Shown here one piece after another: positions 53,098-61,157 of a DNA stretch of 64,000 nucleotides. The stretch is from assembly GCA_017555105.1 (NCBI GenBank), contig JAFZHB010000004.1, positions 33,790-97,789 on the forward strand. Direction: 5' to 3'. Position numbers and translations under genes: made by a program. How positions within the stretch are numbered: position 1 is the stretch's first letter; the number at the start of each line of letters is the position of its first letter. Under the pieces are notes generated by a model. The model did not search any database. It was not told the DNA's origin and was given only the letters and a program-made list of their open reading frames with translations. The DNA comes from Alistipes sp. GTDB taxonomy: Bacteria > Bacteroidota > Bacteroidia > Bacteroidales > Rikenellaceae.

Positions 53098-53976
53098 TTA
53101 TGATTCTTCTTGTTCGTAGTAGTACGAGTAGTCGATACCCTTCATAAAGGTTTCACGGTCGTTGATTTTGTCAGTCAAAGCGAACTGCAAAAGTCGCTTG
53201 ATATCCGATGAATCGGCAACACTTTTTTGCATTGCATTCAAGTAGTCGTTCTTGTCTATCTTGCTCCAATCAACGCATTTTTGCAGCTGCTTTTTGAGAA
53301 TCAAATCGAGCCAAATACGAGTCGCACGACCATTGCCCTCACGGAACGGATGGGCGATGTTCATCTCGACATATTTGTCGGCAATCTCCTCGAAGGTAGT
53401 CTCGGGCATTTGCTCAATTGTCGTAAGCGTCTGCGGAAGGAATTGCGCCATAGCAAACTGGAAACCGCCCTTGGCGATATTGACCGTGCGGATCTGTCCG
53501 GCAAAGTCATATAAGCCACCGAAGAGATAGGCGTGAATCTGCTGTAAGCCCTTTACAGTTCCAACCTCGATGCTATCAATCAGACTACTCTCGAAGAGGG
53601 CGTATGCCTTCGACTTACTCTTGCCGTCAATCGTCTCGTCGCTATTGGTAAACCACTCAACAAAACGCATTGCCTTGGCATTCGGAAAACTCTTGGCGAG
53701 TAGTAGAACGCCATCGTAGTCGAGGACATCAGCAAGTCGTCGCTTACCATCGGGCGCAAGTAATTTCAACTGGTTAGTGCCACTAACCACTTCACTATTC
53801 TCGCCTTTAAGCTTTGTTTTGAGATACTTCCAATAGTTGCGGTTCTTCTGATAGTCGTCTTGGTCGTTCAGAACCCCGACAATATCAAGCACAGAGAACC
53901 ACCACTTGGAATTTTCCTCATCCCAAACAGCTCGCACCTCGCGGTCATTATAAAATCGAATGGATATTTTGGTCAT
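53098..53976 (-). CDS. BRO-N / Fic fusion protein
   Basis: 292 residues. The N-terminal ~110 residues resemble a BRO-N/antirepressor-type domain ([32 protein letters not shown]). The C-terminal Fic domain has [23 protein letters not shown] and the complete active-site loop [12 protein letters not shown] (209-220). Fic enzymes usually transfer AMP to a protein hydroxyl. No obvious antitoxin gene is adjacent. It lies in the defence operon between TIR and HNH genes, so abortive infection or phage-repressor sensing is possible. Confidence 0.88.
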   Translation of the reverse strand: MTKISIRFYNDREVRAVWDEENSKWWFSVLDIVGVLNDQDDYQKNRNYWKYLKTKLKGENSEVVSGTNQLKLLAPDGKRRLADVLDYDGVLLLAKSFPNAKAMRFVEWFTNSDETIDGKSKSKAYALFESSLIDSIEVGTVKGLQQIHAYLFGGLYDFAGQIRTVNIAKGGFQFAMAQFLPQTLTTIEQMPETTFEEIADKYVEMNIAHPFREGNGRATRIWLDLILKKQLQKCVDWSKIDKNDYLNAMQKSVADSSDIKRLLQFALTDKINDRETFMKGIDYSYYYEQEES

Positions 53977-53980
53977 ATAA

Positions 53981-54745
53981 CTATCTATTAATAAATATCT
54001 CTCTTTGTTGACTCCAATTTATAAAGTTGTCAGGTAGAGAATAATATTCATGCATCTCTTTATATAATAAATCAAGAGCTACAGTATCTGTTATCTGATT
54101 TGCTTTTCGTGTATCACACAACCATCCAATACTATTGAAATTAGTATCAGGCAATAAATACAATCGAACTTTGGAGTCATAGGCCCATACTGCTCCCATT
54201 TCATTCAAACAAATTTCACTTGCTTTGTAATTGTCCGATATAAGAAGAAATGAGAAATCTGCACAACGAATATTCTCTTGAATGTGCGCACGAATATCTT
54301 CTCCATTTCTAATAGCAATATCCTCGATAGAAGTACAAAAGATATCATTGCGATTAATGCCAATTCCAAGACACAGTATATGATCTATAAAGTTGGAGAC
54401 AATCTGCTTGTCTTTTGAAGAATGACTTATGAATATTCGTTTGCCATTTGATGGTTCCTCAATCGCACAGATACAGTTTACAATTGCTGTAATAGCTGAT
54501 ATATGAACTATTCTGTCGTTGTCATACAAATCCATACTTTCTTTGAGACTTGTAGCGATTGTTGGATATTTAATTTTAATTGAACCATACAAGTCTTTAA
54601 GAAGCCCCTCCAAATGCTTAACATCGCCAACTATATCATAATCGGTGAATACAATTCGTCCTGCACGTATTTTATTTCTACTAAAAGAAATATTGTGTTC
54701 TATATAGTCTTGGCACTCATTTGCTATATGATATATTGTTCTCAT
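53981..54745 (-). CDS. TIR-domain protein
   Basis: 254 residues. An alpha-helical N-terminal domain (about 1-98) has no recognised match. The TIR domain (about 102-235) has [18 protein letters not shown] as box 1 and a catalytic-position Glu in [13 protein letters not shown] (about 182), as in NAD-cleaving bacterial TIRs. It is probably an antiphage effector depleting NAD. It lies 11 bases after the 322-residue unknown gene and 4 before the Fic gene. Confidence 0.85.
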   Translation of the reverse strand: MRTIYHIANECQDYIEHNISFSRNKIRAGRIVFTDYDIVGDVKHLEGLLKDLYGSIKIKYPTIATSLKESMDLYDNDRIVHISAITAIVNCICAIEEPSNGKRIFISHSSKDKQIVSNFIDHILCLGIGINRNDIFCTSIEDIAIRNGEDIRAHIQENIRCADFSFLLISDNYKASEICLNEMGAVWAYDSKVRLYLLPDTNFNSIGWLCDTRKANQITDTVALDLLYKEMHEYYSLPDNFINWSQQREIFINR

Positions 54746-54756
54746 ATGAGTCGCTT

Positions 54757-55725
54757 TTAATTGAACAGATTTAATTGTTGTAATTCTGCTTCAAGTTTTT
54801 GTCGTTTTCTTCTTCCCTCAGGAGTTTCGATAGGTTTGTCATTCTCGAAATAATTATTCACTAGGACAACCTCGTAACTTGAAACATATACTTCACCTTC
54901 TGCATTAATCTTTTTATTTGTAACTAAATGACAATCTATAGATGAGCCATTCTTAAACTGAATTTGTCCCGTTTGTACTAAAGTCTTAAACTCATTGGAC
55001 TTCATCTTAAAGGTGATTGCATCCCCGTTATATATTCCAGTCCACTTGTATTTTCCTTTCTTCAATACAGGTGAAATAATTTCAATGATTGCATTCTCAT
55101 CATTATCAGGTTCGGTATCATCTGAAGTCATTATATAATTTGAGAATTCATTTTTGTTTACCTCTTTCTGATAGTAACTGTTTGACTTTGTAGAGTCTGT
55201 TATAGAAACAGATACTTTCTTTATTTTATTGCAAGTGCTTAAACTTTCATAGTAGTTGGAGCGTTTCTTCTTTACGATATTTTCATCTATACTTTGAGCT
55301 AATTTTTCAGTTTCAGCTTCAATCTTTGCTATATCGTATTTTAATTCTGCAATCTGCTTTTGTTCTTTTAATAGTTTAACTTCTTCACTCTCAAACACGC
55401 TTTGTATAGCCATTCTAGTTAGTTCCTCAATTGTAGTTGTAAGTGGCGTACCGAATACATTTGTCACCAAATACAACATCACACCTACTTTAAGAGTATT
55501 CTTGTCCTTTGACGAAAACTTAAACCAACTGCGTAGACCTCCTTCCTGAAGAGGTTCAGTTTCAACATCTAGCTCGATCTTTAATTTTTGCGCTATTTCT
55601 TTGACAATACCAAGAAACTCATATTCGCACTTATTGAATACAATGGCATTCATTGTGTGACTATCATCATTGAACCAATAATGTAGTTCGATAGTGTTTT
55701 CGTTTAAAATAGGCATACCGTCCAT
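54757..55725 (-). CDS. protein of unknown function next to the TIR gene
   Basis: 322 residues, no family recognised. An alpha/beta N-terminal part (about 1-110) contains a hydrophobic stretch LKVGVMLYLVTNVFG. A Lys/Glu-rich coiled-coil (about 120-155, EQKQIAELKYDIAKIEAETEKL) and a beta-rich C-terminal domain (about 215-300, KYKWTGIYNGDAITFKMKS) follow, then a basic tail. It is 14 bases after the endonuclease gene and 11 before the TIR gene, so a sensor or partner for the TIR effector is a reasonable guess. Confidence 0.6.
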   Translation of the reverse strand: MDGMPILNENTIELHYWFNDDSHTMNAIVFNKCEYEFLGIVKEIAQKLKIELDVETEPLQEGGLRSWFKFSSKDKNTLKVGVMLYLVTNVFGTPLTTTIEELTRMAIQSVFESEEVKLLKEQKQIAELKYDIAKIEAETEKLAQSIDENIVKKKRSNYYESLSTCNKIKKVSVSITDSTKSNSYYQKEVNKNEFSNYIMTSDDTEPDNDENAIIEIISPVLKKGKYKWTGIYNGDAITFKMKSNEFKTLVQTGQIQFKNGSSIDCHLVTNKKINAEGEVYVSSYEVVLVNNYFENDKPIETPEGRRKRQKLEAELQQLNLFN

Positions 55726-55739
55726 CCAATATGTTCTAA

Positions 55740-57230
55740 TTATAAATTGTTGAAAAACTGAAGACTTGTCTCCACTTGTGGCCAGTCAATGCAAAGACCT
55801 GAGCCTATTCTATATCTTGAGGAGCGAATAAGCCCCAATTTGCTCATAAAGGAGATTTCTGCCTGCAGGGGTTTTCTAGTGCCGCCTGCTCTTAATGAAC
55901 TTTGTTGAACGATATGCAATGTGTTCGCAAAGTAGTCTAACAACCATTGAAGATATTCTTCGTGTTTAAAAGTGCGTCGTCCATTATTATTTATTGCCGA
56001 GAAAGAGTATAAATCATTATCAAATCTTTCTTCTGATAATTTGAAAATGTAATGAAGCAATGCCGCAAATTGTCCATTTTGAAGAACTGCGCCTCGAAGA
56101 ATCTCCATTGGTAATGCTTGGTAAGCTGAGTTACTTCGTTCGCATGCATCTACATATTTGTATCCTAAATCCGTAAGTTCTCCATTTGGAGAAAGAAAAC
56201 CTATATGATATAATCCAGAATCTATAACCTCTCTATAACTATGTGCATCCTTTCTAACTTTTTTAGCATAATATTCCCATGCTTCATTCTCGGTAATGGT
56301 TCCATTATTTAATTTATCAACCAATTTATTCTTAATAGAATCTACTCTACCAGAGAAGAGCTTTTGGTAAGTAGAATGATCAATTTTTATTTTAGTCGTA
56401 ACATCATTTACCACATATACACCATTGTTTGTATATACGGGAATCAAGTCCTTCCAGAAATAATACGAGAACCACACTTTGCGCCAAGCCATATCTAAGA
56501 TATTATCAGATGAGGTATTTGATAGGTACTTAAAGATATTGGCATTAGGATCAATTCTCCTGACGGCATCAATCAACTGTTGAGGGAAAATGCTCATATC
56601 CAAAGACTCTCCAGTAGATGATACAATCTTTACACATTGACAGAAACGGAAAAATGCGTCAGGATGACTCATGCCTTCTCTAACATGAGCCCATAATGTG
56701 GTAACCCTGCTTGCAGAAGTTGTTGTGTTTACAGACCTTTGAATGGTACGACATGATGCAAGTGTAATATCTCGAACACATGTTAGCTTGCCTTGAAAGG
56801 GTCTAGTAGCAGACAAATCAGGCTCATCATAAACAAAAATCCAAATAGGAATATCTGGCGCCGTTGATTCAATAATCCTTTTGACATGCTCTCCTGGAAG
56901 ATTGTGAGATGAGTACTTGCCGGGTATACACATTACAGAAGCGTCATATCCTTTCTCAAGATATGCATATGATTGTCCCAACGCTGTTAATATGCCATGA
57001 ACACCTTCGTTAATTCGCTTAAACTCAAAAGCGATATTCAACTGTTTATTAGGATTTGTTGCACTAATTACGCCATCTGCCAATGGCCACTGACATCCAC
57101 CTTCTCGTCCCGCAAACAAGGACCAAGCTCCAGTAGTTCCAATACCATTGAAAAAATGATTTTGTTGATACTGGATCATTGACGCAATTTCTGCAGATGC
57201 ATATGCTGCTTCTGAATTATGGCTACTCAT
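55740..57230 (-). CDS. PD-(D/E)XK-type restriction endonuclease candidate
   Basis: 496 residues. The N-terminal part shows WPLADGVISATN then IAFEFKRINEG, giving Asp52...Glu69-x-Lys71. These match a PD-(D/E)XK nuclease core, followed by a helix with GQSYAYLEKGYDASVMCIPG as in many restriction enzymes. The rest (about 150-496) has no recognised domain and may hold specificity. It directly follows two m5C methyltransferase genes (8 bases), the expected partner position. Confidence 0.7.
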   Translation of the reverse strand: MSSHNSEAAYASAEIASMIQYQQNHFFNGIGTTGAWSLFAGREGGCQWPLADGVISATNPNKQLNIAFEFKRINEGVHGILTALGQSYAYLEKGYDASVMCIPGKYSSHNLPGEHVKRIIESTAPDIPIWIFVYDEPDLSATRPFQGKLTCVRDITLASCRTIQRSVNTTTSASRVTTLWAHVREGMSHPDAFFRFCQCVKIVSSTGESLDMSIFPQQLIDAVRRIDPNANIFKYLSNTSSDNILDMAWRKVWFSYYFWKDLIPVYTNNGVYVVNDVTTKIKIDHSTYQKLFSGRVDSIKNKLVDKLNNGTITENEAWEYYAKKVRKDAHSYREVIDSGLYHIGFLSPNGELTDLGYKYVDACERSNSAYQALPMEILRGAVLQNGQFAALLHYIFKLSEERFDNDLYSFSAINNNGRRTFKHEEYLQWLLDYFANTLHIVQQSSLRAGGTRKPLQAEISFMSKLGLIRSSRYRIGSGLCIDWPQVETSLQFFNNL

Positions 57231-57238
57231 AATAATCG

Positions 57239-58300
57239 TTATTTATGTTCTTCCAAATACTGTTTGATTTTTCTCAAGAAAGGCTCAGCCATTAGTGGAG
57301 GTACAGCATTTCCTACTTGAATACATTGTTCCTGCCTAGTTCCTAAAAATACATGTTCGTCCGGAAAGGTTTGTATTCTTGCGGCCTCTCTTGGAGTAAG
57401 CGTTCTATTCAATGTTGGATGAATCGGGAACGCATTATGCCCTGGGACCATCGTTGTAGATGGCTTATATCGACTCAAACGCTTGAAGACGTGGCTGTAA
57501 TTAGCAACTTTACCTGTCTTTGAATCTTTTCTTGTCGCAACTGCCAATTCGGGAGGTAGATCATCTACCTTGAGTTTTTCTCCTTCTTTAACATATCCAT
57601 AACGCGCTGATACAATAGGTTTATGAGCCAGCGGAATATGGTTGTTTACTTCATTCTCTTTTCCTACGAGATCCATAATCACATCTCCTACAGTAGTATA
57701 CTCAGGTAATTTGCCAGATCCTATAGGATGGTGGCTAGGCTCAGGTTTCTGAAATTCTATACCTAATCTATTACCTATCATAAACATCCTCTGCCTTTCC
57801 TGAGGCACACCATAGTCGGTTGCATGCACAACCTCCCACCATATATTTGTATATCCAATTTTTTGGAACGCTTTTTTTACTTCCTCAACGAAATAGCCCT
57901 TGTCTAAGTTTGTAAAACCTTTTACATTTTCCATAAGGAAAAATTTAGGCTTCACCTCCTCTACAATTCTAATAAATTGATATACAAGGAAATTGCGTGG
58001 ATCCTCGTGGGGGTTATAATCTTTAGTATTGATAAAACGTCTTTTGCCAAAGATAGAGAATCCTTGACACGGAGGACCACCAACAATGAGGTCGACATCT
58101 GCTCCGTTTAACTCTTGCTGAATATCTTCCTTGGTGATTAGATTTATGTCTTTTACCAATATAGGAACATTCGGGAAGTTCAATTTATGTGTGTCTGCGA
58201 ACTTTGGATTAATTTCGTTAGCCAACACAATGTTGAATCCTGAATCTCTTAAGGCAACCGAAAGACCGCCTGCTCCTGCGAATAAATCAATGGCATTCAT
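57239..58300 (-). CDS. DNA (cytosine-5) methyltransferase, second of pair
   Basis: 353 residues from the ATG (a TTG nine codons upstream at 58327 is in frame). Motif I is IDLFAGAGGLSVAL, motif IV GGPPCQGFSIFGKRR with the catalytic Cys, motif VI LMENVKGF, motif VIII QERQRMFMIGNR, and motif X near GNAVPPLMAEPFL. The short target region differs from its neighbour's. It overlaps the first methyltransferase gene by 14 bases. It should protect one strand of the site cut by the adjacent endonuclease. Confidence 0.95.
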   Translation of the reverse strand: MNAIDLFAGAGGLSVALRDSGFNIVLANEINPKFADTHKLNFPNVPILVKDINLITKEDIQQELNGADVDLIVGGPPCQGFSIFGKRRFINTKDYNPHEDPRNFLVYQFIRIVEEVKPKFFLMENVKGFTNLDKGYFVEEVKKAFQKIGYTNIWWEVVHATDYGVPQERQRMFMIGNRLGIEFQKPEPSHHPIGSGKLPEYTTVGDVIMDLVGKENEVNNHIPLAHKPIVSARYGYVKEGEKLKVDDLPPELAVATRKDSKTGKVANYSHVFKRLSRYKPSTTMVPGHNAFPIHPTLNRTLTPREAARIQTFPDEHVFLGTRQEQCIQVGNAVPPLMAEPFLRKIKQYLEEHK

Positions 58301-59351
58301 ATAGTCCTTGCTTTTTTGCGTCTTCAATTTGTTCGAGAATAAACATCGCTAATTTTTTAGAAAACATAGGGGGAACTGCATTGCCTACTTGGTGCCCCTG
58401 CTGCCTTCTATTGCCTTCAAAAATCATTGTGTCGGGAAATGTTTGTATTCTTGCAGCTTCTCTAACTGTCAAACTTCTATTTAAAGTAGGATGAATAGGA
58501 AACGCATCATTACCCGGAACCATTGTAAGTGCAGGGCGATTCCTAGCCAATCGTTTATATGTATTGCCAAAATTTTTACGATATAACTCTTTAGGAAGTT
58601 TGTCCTCAGGAAGACGGCCTCCTTCTGGAATAAGTTTATATCTTTCAATATTTTTCTCTGTATGCTTTAGAGCTACATGATTAAAATCTGGATTATCAGG
58701 CATATTCTCCAAGTCTTTTAACACGCCCCAACAGCTTTCCCAAGCTGGAAGATCATCATTAGGATTATCAGAATGATCGGGCTTTGGGAAACTTACAGGC
58801 AAACCTATTCTATTACCCAAAATTATTACTCGCTCTCTAACTTCTGGCACTCCATAGTCAGCCATATTAATAAGTTTGTACTCTGCATTGTATCCAGCCT
58901 CTTTTAGGATAGAAAGGACATTTTGCAGATACGCTCCGTTCTCAAGAGTTAAAATTCCTTTAACATTCTCCATCACAATGAATTTTGGTCGAATTTCATT
59001 GATAATACGGGCATATGTCAAAACTAGTTCATTTCTGGGATCCTTTTTAGTTCTTTTCTCAACATTTGAGGACACTCTATGCCCGATTGTAGAAAAGCCT
59101 TGGCAAGGAGGACCTCCGATAATTATATCTACACTACTTTCAGTAAGATATTCGCATATCTCACTAGTGGGTATTTGATTTATATCTCTATTAATAATTG
59201 GTATGTGAGGAAAGTTTCTCTTGTGAGTCTTTTCTACAAGGTCATTATTGTCTATACAAAGTTTTATCTCAAACCCTGCATTTTCAAATCCGATGTGAAG
59301 TCCCCCTGCTCCTGAAAACAAGTCTATTGCAGTATAATTAGTATTTTTCAT
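58287..59351 (-). CDS. DNA (cytosine-5) methyltransferase, first of pair
   Basis: 354 residues. Motif I is IDLFSGAGGLHIGF, motif IV GGPPCQGFSTIGHR (catalytic Cys83), motif VI VMENVKG, motif VIII VRERVIILGNR, motifs IX-X PGNDAFPIHPTLNRSLTVREAARIQTFPD and GHQVGNAVPP. It is paralogous to the next gene, especially over the last third. Overlaps the HTH controller by 14 bases upstream and the second methyltransferase by 14 downstream. Confidence 0.96.
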   Translation of the reverse strand: MKNTNYTAIDLFSGAGGLHIGFENAGFEIKLCIDNNDLVEKTHKRNFPHIPIINRDINQIPTSEICEYLTESSVDIIIGGPPCQGFSTIGHRVSSNVEKRTKKDPRNELVLTYARIINEIRPKFIVMENVKGILTLENGAYLQNVLSILKEAGYNAEYKLINMADYGVPEVRERVIILGNRIGLPVSFPKPDHSDNPNDDLPAWESCWGVLKDLENMPDNPDFNHVALKHTEKNIERYKLIPEGGRLPEDKLPKELYRKNFGNTYKRLARNRPALTMVPGNDAFPIHPTLNRSLTVREAARIQTFPDTMIFEGNRRQQGHQVGNAVPPMFSKKLAMFILEQIEDAKKQGLYECH

Positions 59352-59535
59352 TGTTATTAATTAAATCTTTAGGCTCTACTTGAAGAATCTTGGCGATCTC
59401 GAAGAGTTGTTCGAGGCTCGGTTGGCGACGATTGCACGCATAGGCGTTGACAATACTGAAACTCTTACCGAGTTGTTCGGCAAGCCAAGTCTGCTTAATC
59501 CCCTTTGCTTCAAGGACTTCCTTTATTCTATTCAT
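59338..59535 (-). CDS. XRE-type HTH regulator, restriction controller candidate
   Basis: 65 residues from the ATG (a TTG eight codons upstream is in frame). A single Cro/CI HTH spans almost the whole protein: EVLEAKGIKQTWLAEQLGKSFSIVNAYACNRRQPSLEQLFEIAKIL. Size and position before methyltransferase genes match controller (C) proteins that delay nuclease expression. First gene of the nine-gene defence unit. Confidence 0.88.
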   Translation of the reverse strand: MNRIKEVLEAKGIKQTWLAEQLGKSFSIVNAYACNRRQPSLEQLFEIAKILQVEPKDLINNNEKY

Positions 59536-59569
59536 ATATGTTGTGTTATTTATTCGCAATAATTTGTCA

Positions 59570-59577
59570 TAAAGATA
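59570..59577 (-). promoter_or_regulatory. -7 promoter element of the defence operon
   Basis: TATCTTTA on the minus strand (one mismatch), 34 bases before the HTH start. Confidence 0.5.
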
Positions 59578-59605
59578 TGAAAAATTTTGCTATAATCATA
59601 ATATA

Positions 59606-59634
59606 TAATAAAAAAAGACGGCAGGAGCCGTCTT
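59606..59634 (-). terminator. terminator of the excisionase-like HTH gene
   Basis: AAGACGGC, AGGA loop, GCCGTCTT; preceded on the plus strand by an A-run, giving a T-run on the minus strand. Confidence 0.9.
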
Positions 59635-59665
59635 GACAAAACGCTAATGAGTAATACGCAAACTG

Positions 59666-60022
59666 TTATCTGCGATTTCTATAACGCCAAGGGTCAGGAG
59701 TCATCATCTTCTCAATCTGCTCCATACGAGTGATTGCATCCAAATGGTGCTTCTTCTCAAGCCATTTCTTGATTGTTGGTCGATCAAAGTACAATCTATT
59801 ACCCTGGCGGATAAACGGTATATCTTGACACCTAACCGTTCTGTACACCGCAGATTTTGATTTGCCAAGTAGCTTGCAAACATCCTCTACGCTCATCAGC
59901 TCCCCTTCGAGTGGCTGTGGCTGCTGCTTCTCGCGAACTGTCTTTTCGAGTGCTTCGATTCTCTCTACCAGATTTTGAATGAGCTCCGGTAGCTGTTCAA
60001 ATGATAAAGTTTTTTCTTGCAT
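59666..60022 (-). CDS. excisionase-like HTH_17 DNA-binding protein
   Basis: 118 residues. An N-terminal coiled-coil (about 5-35) is followed by a winged-HTH of the MerR/excisionase (HTH_17) type: MSVEDVCKLLGKSKSAVYRTVRCQDIPFIRQGNRLYFDRPTIKKWLEKK. Such genes are typical of Bacteroidota integrative elements, where they act in excision or regulation. No integrase is adjacent, so the element may be a remnant. It has its own terminator. Confidence 0.85.
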   Translation of the reverse strand: MQEKTLSFEQLPELIQNLVERIEALEKTVREKQQPQPLEGELMSVEDVCKLLGKSKSAVYRTVRCQDIPFIRQGNRLYFDRPTIKKWLEKKHHLDAITRMEQIEKMMTPDPWRYRNRR

Positions 60023-60180
60023 TGTCTTTATTTTTTAGAATTAAACATTCATATATAGTATAGAGGGGCGTTAGTAATAAGGTTTGAGAATTGGTGATTT
60101 TTTTGTAAAAAAAGTTGTTAACGACTTTCGCCACCGACAACCAATGCCCTTTTAGTAGAAAGTACAATTCTCTTCGCCCT

Positions 60181-60230
60181 GTTATTGCAGCTCGTTGCAC
60201 TCCATTTCACCTCGTTGCAGCTCATTGCAA
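60181..60230 (+). repeat. tandem decamer repeats (CTCrTTGCAn)
   Basis: Five successive 10-base units: gttattgcag, ctcgttgcac, tccatttcac, ctcgttgcag, ctcattgcaa. The third is degenerate. The helical-turn phasing suggests a protein-binding array, about 160 bases upstream of the excisionase-like gene. Confidence 0.65.
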
Positions 60231-60305
60231 AATGGGCGAAATCTTTTTGTTGGAAAACGGTTTTGAGAAGATATTGAACATCGAGGTCGAGAATGCTGCG
60301 TTCTC

Positions 60306-60451
60306 ATAAACACTAACGCCCACGAAAAATGGAGTTTTTAGGCATAATTCCGTTAAAACACAAAAAATCCCGAAAGTGGTTGATAAACTCTCGGGATTTT
60401 TTGTCTATTTTGTGTGATTTTCAGCCGATTTTCGTAGGCGTTAGTGTTTAT
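60306..60451. repeat. 23 bp inverted repeat enclosing a terminator-like hairpin
   Basis: Arms 60306-60328 and 60429-60451 (core ATAAACACTAACGCC...ACGAAAA, one mismatch). Inside, AAAATCCCGA... and ...TCGGGATTTTTT (about 60363-60402) form a strong stem with A- and T-runs. A further TTCGTGGGCGTTAG follows at 60451. Looks like the end of a mobile element or a structured RNA. Confidence 0.65.
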
Positions 60452-60481
60452 TCGTGGGCGTTAGAGTGCAAAAATTACTTC

Positions 60482-60647
60482 CCGATGCAGAAAGTAAATA
60501 GCGTTGATAATCAGATAGTTACAGACTTGTGAGTAAAATAAGGGAGCCAATTGAGCCTTGCAATTGTGACTAATGGCGACTTCTCGCTTTTGCCACTCGG
60601 CGCCCTGATTCTGACACAAAGATAGTAATTTTTCATAGAAAATACGA
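60482..60647 (+). repeat. ~166 bp direct repeat, copy B, right of the defence island
   Basis: Same orientation and block order as copy A at 51250-51416, with diverged middle. Contains a minus-strand TATCTTTG near 60620. The two copies bracket about 9.1 kb. Confidence 0.75.
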
Positions 60648-60786
60648 GTTAAATTATAGATAAATAATAACATACCCCCAATGACCACATCGCTTGCGTT
60701 CGACATGGTTTTTGGTGGTTGTGAATGTCCACTTTCTATTGTAGAATGTTAAGTTGTATACAGATTGAATACAACTGAAGAGATGT

Positions 60787-60956
60787 CCAGTCGGTTAGTC
60801 TCGCTAACCAACTGGCTAATTTTTGCCCCAACAGGTTAGTGTAGCTAACCACTTCGAAGGGTATAAAAGAACAACTCGTGAGTTTCGCTCACGAGTTGTA
60901 TAATTTCAAGGTGTCATTTTGGCTCTTTGGAATTTCAAATTTGGCACTTTGAAATT
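60787..60956 (+). other. array of four hairpins
   Basis: Hairpin 1 (60787-60815): CCAGT-GGTTAG, loop TCTCG, CTAACC-ACTGG, one mismatch. Hairpin 2 (60834-60850): GGTTAG, loop TGTAG, CTAACC. Hairpin 3 (60871-60899): ACAACTCGTGAG, loop TTTCG, CTCACGAGTTGT. Hairpin 4 (60931-60956): AATTTCAAA, 8-base loop, TTTGAAATT. The first three have 5-base loops and centres about 42 bases apart. No coding gene is evident in 60648-61157. Confidence 0.6.
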
Positions 60957-61121
60957 GTTGATGTAGATTCATAGTTAGGCTTTCAGTTTTTGCAAAACGC
61001 CCTATTATATCGCAAAACAACGAGTTATCTGCCGACAAAAACACAAGTTGTATAACCACAAAAACGCAAGTTAAAATACAACAAAAAAGTAAATTGGTAT
61101 TGTTATCTAAAGAATAATCAT

Positions 61122-61129
61122 TATATTTG
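61122..61129 (+). promoter_or_regulatory. -7 promoter element of the AAA_14 ATPase gene
   Basis: TATATTTG with a TTG 19 bases upstream (61100-61102), 28 bases before the start codon; the best two-part promoter match in this region. Confidence 0.65.
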
Positions 61130-61157
61130 CAAGTAGTAAGTATAAATTGATTTTGAT

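Noticed and set aside
60115-60309. 64-codon plus-strand frame
   Set aside because: Runs through the decamer repeats, has no promoter or recognised product, and looks like chance coding over repeated DNA.
60787-60956. Possible CRISPR array
   Set aside because: Only two stems share sequence and the spacing holds hairpins rather than identical repeats with unique spacers; no cas genes nearby.
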